Assembly: GCF_024339125.1 (NCBI RefSeq)
Contig: NZ_CP101417.1
Location: 4,599,001 to 4,663,000 of the forward strand
Reading direction: 5' to 3'
From: Xanthomonas hortorum
Lineage (GTDB): Bacteria > Pseudomonadota > Gammaproteobacteria > Xanthomonadales > Xanthomonadaceae
Length of the DNA: 64,000 nucleotides
Part shown: one piece after another, positions 1 to 9,611 of the stretch
Numbering within the stretch: the first letter of the stretch is position 1
Layout: every line of letters starts with the position of its first letter
Notes under the pieces: generated by a model
What the model saw: only the letters and a program-made list of their open reading frames with translations
Databases searched by the model: none
What the model was told of the DNA's origin: nothing
Program-made: the position numbers and the translations under genes

Positions 1-24
1 ACCAGTGCGCACTCCGCCAAGCTG

Positions 25-1107
25 TTGAAACGTTCAGCGCGTTACTTGCTGTGGCTGGCCTTGATCGCGCCCTGCATCGCACACGCGCAGGTCGATCTGT
101 CGCAGCTGGATGCCGAGATGGCCGCCCCACGCACCCAGATACTGGTCCTAGGCAGCGTGCACTTGTTACAGTTGCCCAAGGGCAGCGACATCGGTGCGGC
201 GCGCTTGCAACCGTTGATGGACCGGCTGGCCGCCTACAAGCCGACCATCATCACCGTAGAGAATCTTTCGGGAGAAACCTGCGATCTGATGCGACGCCAT
301 CCTGCAGTCTATTTACCCGAAGACAGTGCGACCTATTGCCCCGACACCAGCGACGCGGCACGTGCCACCGGACTGGATGTTCCCACCGCGCTAGGCCAGG
401 TACGCGCAGCGCTCGGCACCTTGCCGAGCGCGCCCACACCGGCACAGCGTCGACACCTGGCCGCGCTGTTTCTGGCCTCCGGCGATCCGTCGTCTGCGCT
501 GGTGCAATGGTTGCAGCTTGCGCAGGCCGAACAGCGCAGCGGCGATGGCCTGGATGCGGCGTTGGTGACGCGACTGCGCGCCATGGAAACTCGCCCGAAC
601 GAGAGCGACCAGATCGCGGCGCGACTGGCCGCAAAGCTCGGCTTGCAGCGCGTCTACCCGGCCGACGATCACACCGGCGACAACGTGGACCTGGGCGACC
701 CTGTCGCATACGGCAAGGCCATCCAGGCGGCTTGGGACAAGGCCGCACCGCGTGCGAACGCCATGCGTGAGCGCGAAGACCAACTGGCCAGCGAAGGCAA
801 ATTGCTGGAGCTCTATCGCGCGATCAACCTGCCGGCCAGCCAGCAGTTGGCCATCGCAGTGGATTTTCGCGCGGCATTGAGCGAGGGCTCGCCACAACGC
901 TACGGCTACCGCTACATGTCCGGCTGGGAAATCCGCAACCTGCGCATGGTCTCGAACGTGCGCGCCAGTTTTGCCGAACAACCCGGCGCGCGCGTGCTGG
1001 CAGTGGTCGGCGCCATGCACAAGCCCTGGTTCGACAACTGGCTAGGACAACTGCAGGGCGTGGATATCGTCGATGCGGCGCAGGTATTAGGCACTGAAGG
1101 GCAGTGA
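25..1107 (+). CDS. DUF5694 / TraB-Tiki-like exported protein
   Basis: The 360-residue product starts with a hydrophobic signal-like segment (residues 6-21, ending AHA). It carries two GX2H motifs, GSVH at 43-46 and GAMH at 329-332, plus a conserved-looking glutamate in TVEN (about 79). This two-GX2H layout is that of the TraB/Tiki/GumN superfamily of putative metalloproteases, and the overall form fits DUF5694. The start shown is a TTG; the frame is open to the left edge, so the true start may lie outside the window. The substrate is unknown. It is related at superfamily level to gumN at 48 kb, but unlike gumN it keeps both histidines. Confidence 0.75.
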   Translation: MKRSARYLLWLALIAPCIAHAQVDLSQLDAEMAAPRTQILVLGSVHLLQLPKGSDIGAARLQPLMDRLAAYKPTIITVENLSGETCDLMRRHPAVYLPEDSATYCPDTSDAARATGLDVPTALGQVRAALGTLPSAPTPAQRRHLAALFLASGDPSSALVQWLQLAQAEQRSGDGLDAALVTRLRAMETRPNESDQIAARLAAKLGLQRVYPADDHTGDNVDLGDPVAYGKAIQAAWDKAAPRANAMREREDQLASEGKLLELYRAINLPASQQLAIAVDFRAALSEGSPQRYGYRYMSGWEIRNLRMVSNVRASFAEQPGARVLAVVGAMHKPWFDNWLGQLQGVDIVDAAQVLGTEGQ

Positions 1108-1152
1108 GTACAACGACTTCAGCATGACGCTATAGGTCAAAAGCCTAGTCAG

Positions 1153-1486
1153 TCGAGGGCGCGGTGCCCTCACCGCTCGCGGGACACGCCGCAAGTACGT
1201 CCGTGTAGGCTCGGTGGCGGCATCCATGCCGCCACACGGTCCCGCAATCGGCAAGGACACCGCACCAGTAAGTTGATCGATGACTTGGGGGAGAGCGTAC
1301 TGTCGCTCTGCTTGCACTGGGGAGCTGATTGGACTCGTTGTGATCCAGACAACGCATGTCATGCACTGTTTGCACCATGCATACCGACACTCTCGACTGG
1401 TCCTTGCCCGCCCACCGTCGCGTAAGAGCCTACACGGACGTACTTGCGGCGTGTCCTGCGATGGTGGGCGGGCAAGGGCCCTGCAG
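1153..1486 (+). repeat. Composite two-hairpin intergenic repeat, copy 1
   Basis: Two long imperfect palindromes are joined by a linker. The first contains GCGGCATCCATGCCGC and GGGACACGCCGCAAGTAC. The second is bounded by TTGCCCGCCCACC and GGTGGGCGGGCAA but lacks the inner GCGGCATGGATGCCGC tip. The linker ends in TGCACCATGCATACCGACAC. The whole block aligns in reverse orientation with 23739-24105, linker included. No gene is supported in 1108-1573; the ORFs here arise from the repeat. Confidence 0.8.
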
Positions 1487-1573
1487 TGAAGTGGCAGACA
1501 AGTGTCGCCAAGCACCGCATCAAACGGACAGCCGTGCATTAGATCGACAACGGCCTTCGTCCACTCCGAGCTC

Positions 1574-1870
1574 TCAGCTCAATACGTCCAACAAGCTGCC
1601 CAACATCTCGTCGGAGCGCCGTAGCGCAGTGGCGTTGGCCTGGAAATCGTTGCGTGCCGATAGCCCTTCGACCAGATCAGTGGCTGGCGCAGAAGGATCG
1701 GAGCTGGCATCGACCACGCTGGCCGCCACTCCACCATTGGCCTGCGTGCTGGCCGCAACGGCCTGACGCGGACTGCCGTCTACCGGCTGGCGTGCCACAT
1801 TGCTGGCGGCCACCTGCTGACGCAGCGCGGCAACCTGCATTCCGGAACTGGCGATGGGACTGATGCTCAT
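1574..1870 (-). CDS. Mini flagellar-rod-like protein (FlgC-type ends)
   Basis: The product has 98 residues. The N-terminus (SPIASSGMQVAALRQQVAAS, then NVARQPVDG) resembles the rod-protein N-terminal helix with its ANNIANxxTxG-like end. The C-terminus (LVEGLSARNDFQANATALRR, then SDEMLGSLLDVLS) resembles the Flg_bbr_C helix of FlgB/C/F/G. The usual central domain is absent, so only the two coiled-coil-forming ends remain, joined by an Ala/Ser-rich linker. There is no flagellar neighbour in the window. It could be a conserved orphan with an accessory role in rod or secretion assembly; function is inferred only from the helix motifs. Confidence 0.6.
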   Translation of the reverse strand: MSISPIASSGMQVAALRQQVAASNVARQPVDGSPRQAVAASTQANGGVAASVVDASSDPSAPATDLVEGLSARNDFQANATALRRSDEMLGSLLDVLS

Positions 1871-2102
1871 GGTGGCTCCGGTGCAGAAACTGAGAAAAAA
1901 CCGATGATGTTTGTTTACCGACCAATCAGCACAATCGTTGCTGGCAAACGCGCTGTGCTGCTGTCGCTCTTACGCCATCCAAGCCGCGTGGCAAGCGTTC
2001 CTTACGTGAGGACAACCGGCGGACAGAAACTGCAATCCAGGTCTAGCACTCACCGATTCCGACCACACCCGCCACACGGCTGCGCAGTCGCCTCACGCAC
2101 GC

Positions 2103-3743
2103 TCAATACGTGCCGACCCGCACACGCAGCACCACAGGCACCTCGCCCGCCGCATCCACACGACCAAAGTTGAGGCCATAGTCGGTCTGGTCGCCGTTGA
2201 GCTGTCTTTCGACCTGCCAGCGTCCGTCCACATACCGCCCCTGCTCCACCCGCAACAGTTGCCCATGACGGGTATCGGCCGCATCGCGGAAAAATTCAAT
2301 CCGCGCGGCCATGCCGGTGACCAGGAACTCCTCCGGCCCCAGCTGCGCCACCAGCAGCCGCCCTGCGTGGTCGTCGTTGCCCGGCAGGATCGCCGGCGCA
2401 TCGCCCCACATCGGCGCACCGAACGACACCTTGGCCTCCCAGTCGCCGAAGCGCAGCGTGCGTTGCGGCGCGCCGGGCTGTTCGGCCACCGCCTGCAGCC
2501 GGCCGTCGAAGGCCGCCTGGGCCAGGATCCGCTGCAACGGCGCCAGCAACTTGAAGTTGGCCGCGTGCGCAGCGATCGCGGCGCGGTTGGCGGCGCTGTC
2601 CTGGTTGCCATCCATGCCGAACACCGAAAAGCCGATCCCCCCCTGCCCCAGCACATGGAACAGATACGGCGCCGTCGCCGCCTCGAAGCCGGTCTCCGAG
2701 ACCCAGGCCGGGTTGTCCGGCCGCGCGTACTGGCCGATGACCTTGGTGTACTCGTTGTAGTCGTTGGTATAGATATCGGTGCCGATGAAGTCGATCGACG
2801 GCGTGGCCGCGCGCCACAGCGCGAACATGTTCACCGTCGCACCGCCGGACGGATAATCCAGGCCCGGATAGCGTTTGCCCTTGTAGCGCAGCCAGGTGTT
2901 GACGTAGAGCGGCAGCGGGTAGGCGCGCTTGCCGGCCGCAGCCACCTGTTCGATATACGACGCGGTGGCATGCGCATTGAAGGCTTCGGCCGCTTCGGCA
3001 CCGAACAGCTGCTGCCAGCTACCCTGCGGTTTACCCAGCGCTTGCGCGATTGCGGCAGGCACGGGCTGCGCGAACGCCGCCTCGCCAGCCGGGCCATGAT
3101 CGCGCACAGTGCCGATGGCGCCAGGCTCGTTTTCCACCTGTACCAGGATCACCGTGTGGCGGTCGCCATCGACCTTGCGCAGGTGCTGCATCAACGCGGT
3201 GAACGCGCGCGCATCGGCCTGTACGTTGGCGGCCACATGCGGCGACAACACATCTACCGGTTCGCCGTTGGCATCGCGCATGCGCGGGTAGGTGGCCTCG
3301 TCGCGCTTGATCCATTCGGGGACGTAATGCATCTGGCCGTTCTTCCAGCTGCCGAACCACAACAACGCCACACGCAGACCACGCTTGCGCGCGCCGGCAA
3401 TCAAGGCATCCACGTTGGTGGTATCGAAGCGCCCGGGCGCCGGCTCGAACTGCTCCCAATACACCGGTGCTTCCACCGTGTTGGCATGCAGCGCCACTAC
3501 TTCGTCCAGCGCCTTGGGCAGCACTGCCGGCCAGGCGCTGGAGTTGTGCAGCTGCGCAGCCAGTATGGTGTAGGGCGCGCCATCGACGAACACCGCATGG
3601 TGGCCGTTTTGGGTAACGAAGCGCGGCAGGTCTTCTGCATTGGCCAGCAGCGGCGCGCTACCGGCCAACACCGCGAGCGACCACAGCAGGCCTGCGATAC
3701 GGCCGCGCGGTTGCGCCATTTTTCGGGCAAACAAACGCATCAT
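2103..3743 (-). CDS. GH35 family beta-galactosidase, DUF5597-type, exported
   Basis: The 546-residue enzyme has an N-terminal signal peptide ending near LANAED. The GH35 barrel shows the acid/base glutamate in QVENEPG (about E206) and the nucleophile in WVSETGF (about E350). The C-terminal third matches the DUF5597 beta-domain seen in bacterial GH35 enzymes. It would remove terminal beta-galactose, plausibly in the periplasm. I chose the ATG at 3743 because it overlaps the stop of the upstream peptidase gene as ATGA, implying translational coupling; a longer frame from 3770 is possible. It is the last gene of the long minus-strand run that begins with hydroxyproline catabolism, so arabinogalactan side chains on hydroxyproline are an attractive substrate (inference). 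Confidence 0.85.
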   Translation of the reverse strand: MMRLFARKMAQPRGRIAGLLWSLAVLAGSAPLLANAEDLPRFVTQNGHHAVFVDGAPYTILAAQLHNSSAWPAVLPKALDEVVALHANTVEAPVYWEQFEPAPGRFDTTNVDALIAGARKRGLRVALLWFGSWKNGQMHYVPEWIKRDEATYPRMRDANGEPVDVLSPHVAANVQADARAFTALMQHLRKVDGDRHTVILVQVENEPGAIGTVRDHGPAGEAAFAQPVPAAIAQALGKPQGSWQQLFGAEAAEAFNAHATASYIEQVAAAGKRAYPLPLYVNTWLRYKGKRYPGLDYPSGGATVNMFALWRAATPSIDFIGTDIYTNDYNEYTKVIGQYARPDNPAWVSETGFEAATAPYLFHVLGQGGIGFSVFGMDGNQDSAANRAAIAAHAANFKLLAPLQRILAQAAFDGRLQAVAEQPGAPQRTLRFGDWEAKVSFGAPMWGDAPAILPGNDDHAGRLLVAQLGPEEFLVTGMAARIEFFRDAADTRHGQLLRVEQGRYVDGRWQVERQLNGDQTDYGLNFGRVDAAGEVPVVLRVRVGTY

Positions 3744-6088
3744 CGCGCCTCCGACGGTAGTGAGTTCCAATGCGGTGTGGGTTCATGGCGCAGATGGCGC
3801 ACAAAGAAGTCGTACTGGCGGCGCTGCACATAGTCGATCGGCCCGCTTGACCGGCCCACCGAATGTTCGCCGCCGGGCACGTTGAGCAGCTCGAAGTCCT
3901 TGCCACTCTTGATCAACGCATCGACCACCTGCGCAGTGGAGGCCGGATCCACGTTGCTGTCCTGCTCGCCGACGATCAGCAGCAGATCGCCCTGCAGCGT
4001 GGCCGCGTTGACCACGCCCGAGGCCTGCGCATAGCTGGCATCCACCGGCCAACCCATCCATTGCTCGTTCCAGCTGATCTTGTCCATGCGGTTGTCGTAG
4101 CAACCGGCAAACGCCACGCCCACCCTGTAGAAATCCGGATGCCGCTCGAGCGCGCCCAGCGTGCTCTGTCCACCGGCCGACGCGCCATAGATGCCGACCC
4201 GGCCGATATCGTAGGACGGATCTTTTGCGGCCAACGCACGATGCCAGGCGACGCGATCGGGAAAGCCGGAATCGCCGAGGTTTTTCCACGCTACATCGTG
4301 AAAGGCCTTGGAGCGATTGGCGGTGCCCATGCCGTCGATCATCACCACGATAAAGCCCAGATCCGCCTGCGCCTGCATGCCGATCTGCTTGTCGCCACCG
4401 GAGTGATAGCCGAACGGCCAGAACGTCTTGGGCACGAAGGAGTCGTGCGGTCCGGCGTAGATGTTCTCGATCACCGGATATTTCTTGCTGGGATCGTAAT
4501 CGCGCGGGCGCACCACCATGCCCCAGATGTCGGTGCGCCCATCGCGGCCCTTGGCCACGAAGGTCTCCGGTGCGCGCCAGCCGGCTGCCAGCAACTTGTC
4601 GATGTTGCCCTGTTCCACTTGCTGCAGCAGCCGGCCATTGATGGCGTGCAGTTCCATCACCGGCGGCAGATCCGGGCGCGAATACACATCGATGTAATGC
4701 CGGCCGTCTTCTGCAATCGCCACATCGTGGTCGGCGTCGGTGTGCGTCAGCCGGGTCAACTGGCGGCCGTCGAAATCCACGCTGTAGAGCTGCCGGTAGT
4801 ACGGGTCCTTGCCGGCATCCATGCCGCTGGCGGTGAACCAGATGCGCCGCTGCGCATCGTCCACGCGCAACACATCGCGCACGATCCACGCACCATGCGT
4901 GAGTTGTCGCTTGGGCTTGCCGCTGCGGCCATCGATCAGATACAGATGCCGCCAGCCGTCGCGTTCGGAGATCCACAGGAGCTCATCGCCGTGTGCATCC
5001 ACATCGTGACGGAAACTACGGTCGGCATACACGAATGTAGACGTGTCCTCGCCGACCGCAACATGCGCGCGACCTGTCTGCGCGTCCACCGCAATCACCC
5101 GCATGCGTTGAAAGCCGCGTTGCACATAGTCGAAGCTCACGCTGCGGCCATCACTGCGCCACTGCAAAGGCGACAGCACATACGGATTGGCGAACAAGCT
5201 GGTCTCCACGTCATGGCGCGTGCCGTCCACGGCGAACAGCACCGGCCGCTCCACATCCACCGCATCGCCCGGCTTGGGATACAGCTGGCTGCGCACGACC
5301 GGCTGGCCGCCACCCGCAGGCGCAGCTTCCACACGGGTCACGCGGCGGGCAAGGCCGGGACGCACGCGATACACCGCCAGGCGCTGCGAATCCGGCGACC
5401 AGGCGATGCTCTCCGGATCGAAATAATCGTCTGCACGACCATCGGTGCTGAGCCGGGTCAGCTGCCCATCGGCAACGCGGCGCAAGACCAAATTCCAGCC
5501 ATCGGCCAGCGCTTCCCAACGGCCATCGGGCGAACGACGTGGCGTGTTGTCGGCTGGCACTCCAGGGTCGCGCACCACATCGAAGCCGCGTGGACGTGCC
5601 TGCGTGCCGGCATCATCGCGTGCGCAGCGGTAGCTCGTCAGCGTGCAACGCCAGATCTCTTCGCCAAGCTCGAAGCGGATCGCAACGGCGTCACCCACGC
5701 CGTCTTGTGCATACGCAAAGCGTTCGAACGGCAACTGCAGCGCGGTGTAGGTCTTGCCGGTCGCCGCCTGCAATGCCTGCGCCACGCGCAGTTGATCGAA
5801 GGCCGGTTTTTTCTGCAGCGTGGCGACGTCCATGCTGACAAAGGCGAATCCGCCAGGCACCGTCTTGCGGTAGTAAAACGCGCCATTGTCCTTCCATTGC
5901 GCAGGCCACGCCACGTTCTCGGTCAACGTGCTCCATTGTTCGCGCAACCCCAGCGAGCGTTGGTAGTCGGCCACGCTTGGCGCCGCCTGCGCAGCAGTCG
6001 ATAGCACCACGATGCACGCAGCCAACCCATTCCAGCAGCCACGCAACCAGTGCGACACGCGCGCGTCACGGCGCAGCTCACTCGCCAT
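3740..6088 (-). CDS. S9B-family dipeptidyl peptidase IV-like serine peptidase
   Basis: The 782-residue product has a signal-like segment (about residues 20-36), a beta-propeller (DPPIV_N) and a C-terminal alpha/beta-hydrolase domain. The nucleophile elbow is GASAGGQ (Ser about 637); the acid is probably in GEQDSNVDP (about 709) and the histidine in PGGEHSVGR (about 740). The elbow differs from the classical GWSYGG of DPP IV, so exact specificity is open, but the family typically removes Xaa-Pro/Ala dipeptides. The chosen ATG overlaps the permease stop by 11 bp. It precedes the beta-galactosidase by an ATGA overlap and probably acts in the periplasm. Confidence 0.85.
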   Translation of the reverse strand: MASELRRDARVSHWLRGCWNGLAACIVVLSTAAQAAPSVADYQRSLGLREQWSTLTENVAWPAQWKDNGAFYYRKTVPGGFAFVSMDVATLQKKPAFDQLRVAQALQAATGKTYTALQLPFERFAYAQDGVGDAVAIRFELGEEIWRCTLTSYRCARDDAGTQARPRGFDVVRDPGVPADNTPRRSPDGRWEALADGWNLVLRRVADGQLTRLSTDGRADDYFDPESIAWSPDSQRLAVYRVRPGLARRVTRVEAAPAGGGQPVVRSQLYPKPGDAVDVERPVLFAVDGTRHDVETSLFANPYVLSPLQWRSDGRSVSFDYVQRGFQRMRVIAVDAQTGRAHVAVGEDTSTFVYADRSFRHDVDAHGDELLWISERDGWRHLYLIDGRSGKPKRQLTHGAWIVRDVLRVDDAQRRIWFTASGMDAGKDPYYRQLYSVDFDGRQLTRLTHTDADHDVAIAEDGRHYIDVYSRPDLPPVMELHAINGRLLQQVEQGNIDKLLAAGWRAPETFVAKGRDGRTDIWGMVVRPRDYDPSKKYPVIENIYAGPHDSFVPKTFWPFGYHSGGDKQIGMQAQADLGFIVVMIDGMGTANRSKAFHDVAWKNLGDSGFPDRVAWHRALAAKDPSYDIGRVGIYGASAGGQSTLGALERHPDFYRVGVAFAGCYDNRMDKISWNEQWMGWPVDASYAQASGVVNAATLQGDLLLIVGEQDSNVDPASTAQVVDALIKSGKDFELLNVPGGEHSVGRSSGPIDYVQRRQYDFFVRHLRHEPTPHWNSLPSEAR

Positions 6089-7664
6089 CGTCCTCCTCCA
6101 GCGCCAGCTCATCGCTGCGCAAGCCGCTACGCGCGCCCCAGTGGTAAATGAAGAACGCAATCACCGCCACGCTCAAGGTATCGAACGGATGCGCGATCCA
6201 GCCGTGACCGCCGAACGTGCCCGCCCACGACACCGCCATCACCAGCACGAAGAACACGATCAACCACAGCGATGCACGCACCTGCCGCAGCAAGCGTGCA
6301 CGGCCCTCGCGTGAGGGCAAGCGATACAGTACGTACAGCACGAACGCGAGCACCTGCAGACCGAGCAACCACGACAAGGTGGGCCAGGTGGACCAGTAGA
6401 TGATCAAGGCGGCGACAATGAACGACAACGGACCCAGCACCGCAAAACCACGCACCCGGAACGGCCGCGGCAAATCCGGCGCGCTGCGGCGTAACGCGGC
6501 CACGGTGACCGGCGCCACTGCATAGCTCAGCACCAGTGCCGCCGACACCACGCCGATCAAGGTCTCCCACGAGGGAAACGGCAACGTCCAGAAGATCGAC
6601 AGGCCCAGGCTCAACCACAACGCCGGCCGCGGAATGCCCGATTGCGGATCCACCCGCGTCAGCACCGGCAAGAACCCGCCGCTACGCGCCCAACCGTACA
6701 CCACGCGCGGGGTGGCATTCATGTAGATATTGCCGGTGCCGCTGGGCGAGACCATCGCATCGCAGATCACCAACGCGGCCAACCACGCCATGCCCAGTGC
6801 CAGCGCGATGTCGTGATACGGCAGTGCAAACACCTTGTCGATACCGCTCCAGCCAGGCGCCAATTGCGCAGACGGAATGCTGCCCAGAAACGCCAGCTGC
6901 AGCAGCACATAGATCACCGTGGACAAGGCCACCGACAGGATCAAGGCGATCGGAATATTGCGCTGCGGGTCGCGCACCTCGCTGGCCACCGACACGATCG
7001 GCGTCAGGCCCAGGTAGGCGAAGATGATGCCGCCGGCCGAGATCGCCGCTTCCACCCCGGCCATGCCCGAAGGTGCAAACCCGTGCACGGTGAGATTGCC
7101 CGGATTGAAGTGCTTCATCAGCAGCACGATCACCAGGATCGGCACCAGAAACTTGAACACGCTGACGATGTTGTTGGCCAGCGCAAAGGTCTTGACGCTG
7201 AAATAGTTGAGCAGGAAAAACAGCAGCAGCAATGCGAGCTGTACCAACCAACCCCAGATGCTTGGGTGCGAGCCATTGGCCTGATTGAGCACCGGAAACC
7301 ATGCCGCCGCATATTGGCGCGCGGCTTCCACCTCGATCGCGATCAGGCTGGAGAACGCGATCAAGGTGATGAAGCCGGTCAACGAGCCGAGCAAGGCGCC
7401 ATGCGAATACTCCGGGTAGCGCACCACCCCGCCGGCACGCGGTAGCGCTGCCCCCAATTCGCAATACACCAGCCCCAGCAGCAGCACTGCGATGCCACCG
7501 AGTATCCACGACAGGATGCCGGCCGGCCCGGCGATGGAAGAGACATGGCTGGCCGAAAACAGCCAGCCCGAGCCGAAGATCGAACCCAGCCCGATAAAGG
7601 TCAGGTCGGTCAGGCTGAGTCGCTTGTGAAACTTGCCTTGCGTGGTCGCACCGTGTGTGGTCAT
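6078..7664 (-). CDS. APC-family amino-acid permease
   Basis: The 528-residue protein is a polytopic membrane protein with roughly 12-14 hydrophobic segments. It opens with the APC signature (LTDLTFIGLGSIFGSGWLF), including the glycine-rich first helix that binds the substrate amino group. It resembles aspartate:proton or general amino-acid symporters; the substrate cannot be read from sequence. It sits between peptidase genes and the hydroxyproline catabolic genes, so uptake of proline, hydroxyproline or short products is likely (inference). The start ATG at 7664 is 66 bp downstream of the DUF885 gene stop, and its 3' end overlaps the DPP gene. Confidence 0.85.
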   Translation of the reverse strand: MTTHGATTQGKFHKRLSLTDLTFIGLGSIFGSGWLFSASHVSSIAGPAGILSWILGGIAVLLLGLVYCELGAALPRAGGVVRYPEYSHGALLGSLTGFITLIAFSSLIAIEVEAARQYAAAWFPVLNQANGSHPSIWGWLVQLALLLLFFLLNYFSVKTFALANNIVSVFKFLVPILVIVLLMKHFNPGNLTVHGFAPSGMAGVEAAISAGGIIFAYLGLTPIVSVASEVRDPQRNIPIALILSVALSTVIYVLLQLAFLGSIPSAQLAPGWSGIDKVFALPYHDIALALGMAWLAALVICDAMVSPSGTGNIYMNATPRVVYGWARSGGFLPVLTRVDPQSGIPRPALWLSLGLSIFWTLPFPSWETLIGVVSAALVLSYAVAPVTVAALRRSAPDLPRPFRVRGFAVLGPLSFIVAALIIYWSTWPTLSWLLGLQVLAFVLYVLYRLPSREGRARLLRQVRASLWLIVFFVLVMAVSWAGTFGGHGWIAHPFDTLSVAVIAFFIYHWGARSGLRSDELALEEDDGE

Positions 7665-7730
7665 TCGTCGCCCCGAAGAGTGGAAAGCGCGGTTGCTGTT
7701 GCGAAAAAACGTCAGCAGGTTTTACGTGTA

Positions 7731-9611
7731 TCAGTCGCTGGCAGCCGCCTTGGCATCTGCCGCCGGTGACTCGGCAGCATCTTCGGCGGCATACGGCGAG
7801 ACACCACCGTCGGCAATGAACCGGTCGATGCGCGCCTCCAGCACCGGCAGCGGCACCGAGCCGGTCTGCAGTACCGCGTCGTGGAAATGGCGCAGGTCGA
7901 ATGTCTCGCCCAAGGCGGCTTCGGCCTTGCGACGCAACTCAAGAATTTTCAGCTCGCCCAGGTAGTACGACAACGCCTGCCCCGGCCAGGCGATATAGCG
8001 ATCCACCTCGGTGGTGACTTCGTGTTCGCTCAAGGCAGTGTTGTCGCGCAGATAGGCCTGCGCCTGCGCGCGCGTCCAGCCCTTGTGGTGGATGCCGGTG
8101 TCGATCACCAAACGGCAGGCGCGCCACATCTGATAAGTGAGATAACCGAAGCGATCATAGGGCGTGTCGTACATGCCCATTTCCTGGCCCAGATACTCCG
8201 AGTACAAGGCCCAGCCCTCGCCATAGGCGGAGATGAACCCATAGCGGCGGAACTCCGGTAGCCCTTGCGCTTCTGCCGCCAGCGGCATTTGCAGTGCGTG
8301 GCCGGGCGATGACTCGTGCAACGTCAATGCGGTCAGGTTGTACAACGGCCGCGATGGCAGATTGTAGGTGTTGACCAGATAGATGCCGGGACCGCCGCGG
8401 CCGCCGGTATAGAACGGCGCCAGTTCCGGCGGCACCGGTTCGATCGCAAAGCGTCGGCGCGGCAGCCGGCCGATGTAATCGCCCACCTTGGCATCCACGC
8501 GCTTGGCGATCCATGCGGCCTGCTTGAGCAATTCTTCCGGCGTCTTGGCATAGAACTGCGGGTCGCTGCGCAGGAAATGCAGGAACGTAGGAAACACCGC
8601 CTGCCCGGCCGGCGGTTTGAAGCCGCTGGCGACGATGGTCTCATCCATCTGCGTGCGCAGCTTGGCCACTTCCTGCAGGCCGATCTGGTGGATTTGATCG
8701 GGGCTCAACTCGAGCGTGGTGAACTCGCGGATCTGCGCGCGGTAGTAGGCCTGGCCATCCGGCAATGCCTCGCCGGCCAGCGTGGTGCGCGCGCGCGGCT
8801 GGTACTCGTTGCGGATGAAGTCCAGCAGCTTGGCGTAGGCCGGTAGCACCTGCGCATCGATGGTCTGCACCGCCTGCTGCCGCAATTGCGCCTGCACATC
8901 GGCCGGCAGCGTCGCCGGCATCTGCTTGAACGGTGCATAGAACGGGTTGACCTCGCCCTTGGCTTGCACCACATCGGCAATGGATTGGTCGCGCCCGGTG
9001 AGCGTCACCTTGGGCTGGCTGAAACCACGCGCCAGGCCGGCACGCATATTGTCGGTGTGTTCGGCGAAATAGCGCGGGATATCGGCCAGCATCTTCAGAT
9101 AGCGCAGGTAGTCCTCGCGCGTGCGCAACTTGGCCTCGGCGCTGAAACCCAGATCGCTCCAGAACGCCGAGTCGCTGTTGAACGGCATTTCCCAGGCACG
9201 AAAATGCTGCTGATCCAGCAGCACCAGCAACTGTTGCCGATACACCTGATAACTCACCTGATCTTCGGCCGGCAACTGCGCCGACGGAATCGCATCCAGT
9301 TCCTTCAAGGCCTGTTGCCAATACGCGGTGCGCTGGTTTTGCGTGGCCACATCGACCTTTGGCAGATGGTCGGACTGCTTGTCTTGCGTAGCCTGATTGT
9401 CTTCATCCACCGCGCCGGACAGCTGCGCCTGCCGCCAGCGCCATTCGCGCGTGTACAACGCCTTGAAGCGCGCGGCTGCCGCGTTCTGCGTGGCGGTGTT
9501 CTGCGTGGCGGCGACCGGCTCGGCAGCCTGGGCGGCCCAGGCAACGCCACTCACGCTTGCCGCAATCAACAGACTCAATGCGCTCGCGCGTAAAGCGCTG
9601 CCCGTCTTCAT
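7731..9611 (-). CDS. DUF885 family putative metallopeptidase, exported
   Basis: The 626-residue product has a signal peptide (residues 1-27, ending AWAAQA). The DUF885 core includes LHESSPGHALQM, the family's conserved HE-x4-H element, which looks like a zinc ligand set. DUF885 proteins are often predicted as peptidases, without firm substrates. The ATG at 9611 overlaps the stop of the upstream DUF885 gene as ATGA. It is a diverged paralogue of that gene, suggesting tandem duplication with specialisation. It probably acts in the periplasm with the DPP-like and M24 peptidases of the same run. Confidence 0.8.
   Translation of the reverse strand: MKTGSALRASALSLLIAASVSGVAWAAQAAEPVAATQNTATQNAAAARFKALYTREWRWRQAQLSGAVDEDNQATQDKQSDHLPKVDVATQNQRTAYWQQALKELDAIPSAQLPAEDQVSYQVYRQQLLVLLDQQHFRAWEMPFNSDSAFWSDLGFSAEAKLRTREDYLRYLKMLADIPRYFAEHTDNMRAGLARGFSQPKVTLTGRDQSIADVVQAKGEVNPFYAPFKQMPATLPADVQAQLRQQAVQTIDAQVLPAYAKLLDFIRNEYQPRARTTLAGEALPDGQAYYRAQIREFTTLELSPDQIHQIGLQEVAKLRTQMDETIVASGFKPPAGQAVFPTFLHFLRSDPQFYAKTPEELLKQAAWIAKRVDAKVGDYIGRLPRRRFAIEPVPPELAPFYTGGRGGPGIYLVNTYNLPSRPLYNLTALTLHESSPGHALQMPLAAEAQGLPEFRRYGFISAYGEGWALYSEYLGQEMGMYDTPYDRFGYLTYQMWRACRLVIDTGIHHKGWTRAQAQAYLRDNTALSEHEVTTEVDRYIAWPGQALSYYLGELKILELRRKAEAALGETFDLRHFHDAVLQTGSVPLPVLEARIDRFIADGGVSPYAAEDAAESPAADAKAAASD

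Noticed and set aside
1087..1539. Frames across the repeat at 1.1-1.5 kb
   Set aside because: Encoded by the composite hairpin repeat, and the same peptide pieces recur at 23.7-24.1 kb; not genes.
2259..3833. 524-residue plus-strand frame
   Set aside because: Antisense to the GH35 gene, no motifs.
3863..6004. 713-residue plus-strand frame
   Set aside because: Antisense to the DPP-like peptidase with clear catalytic motifs; composition typical of a shadow frame.
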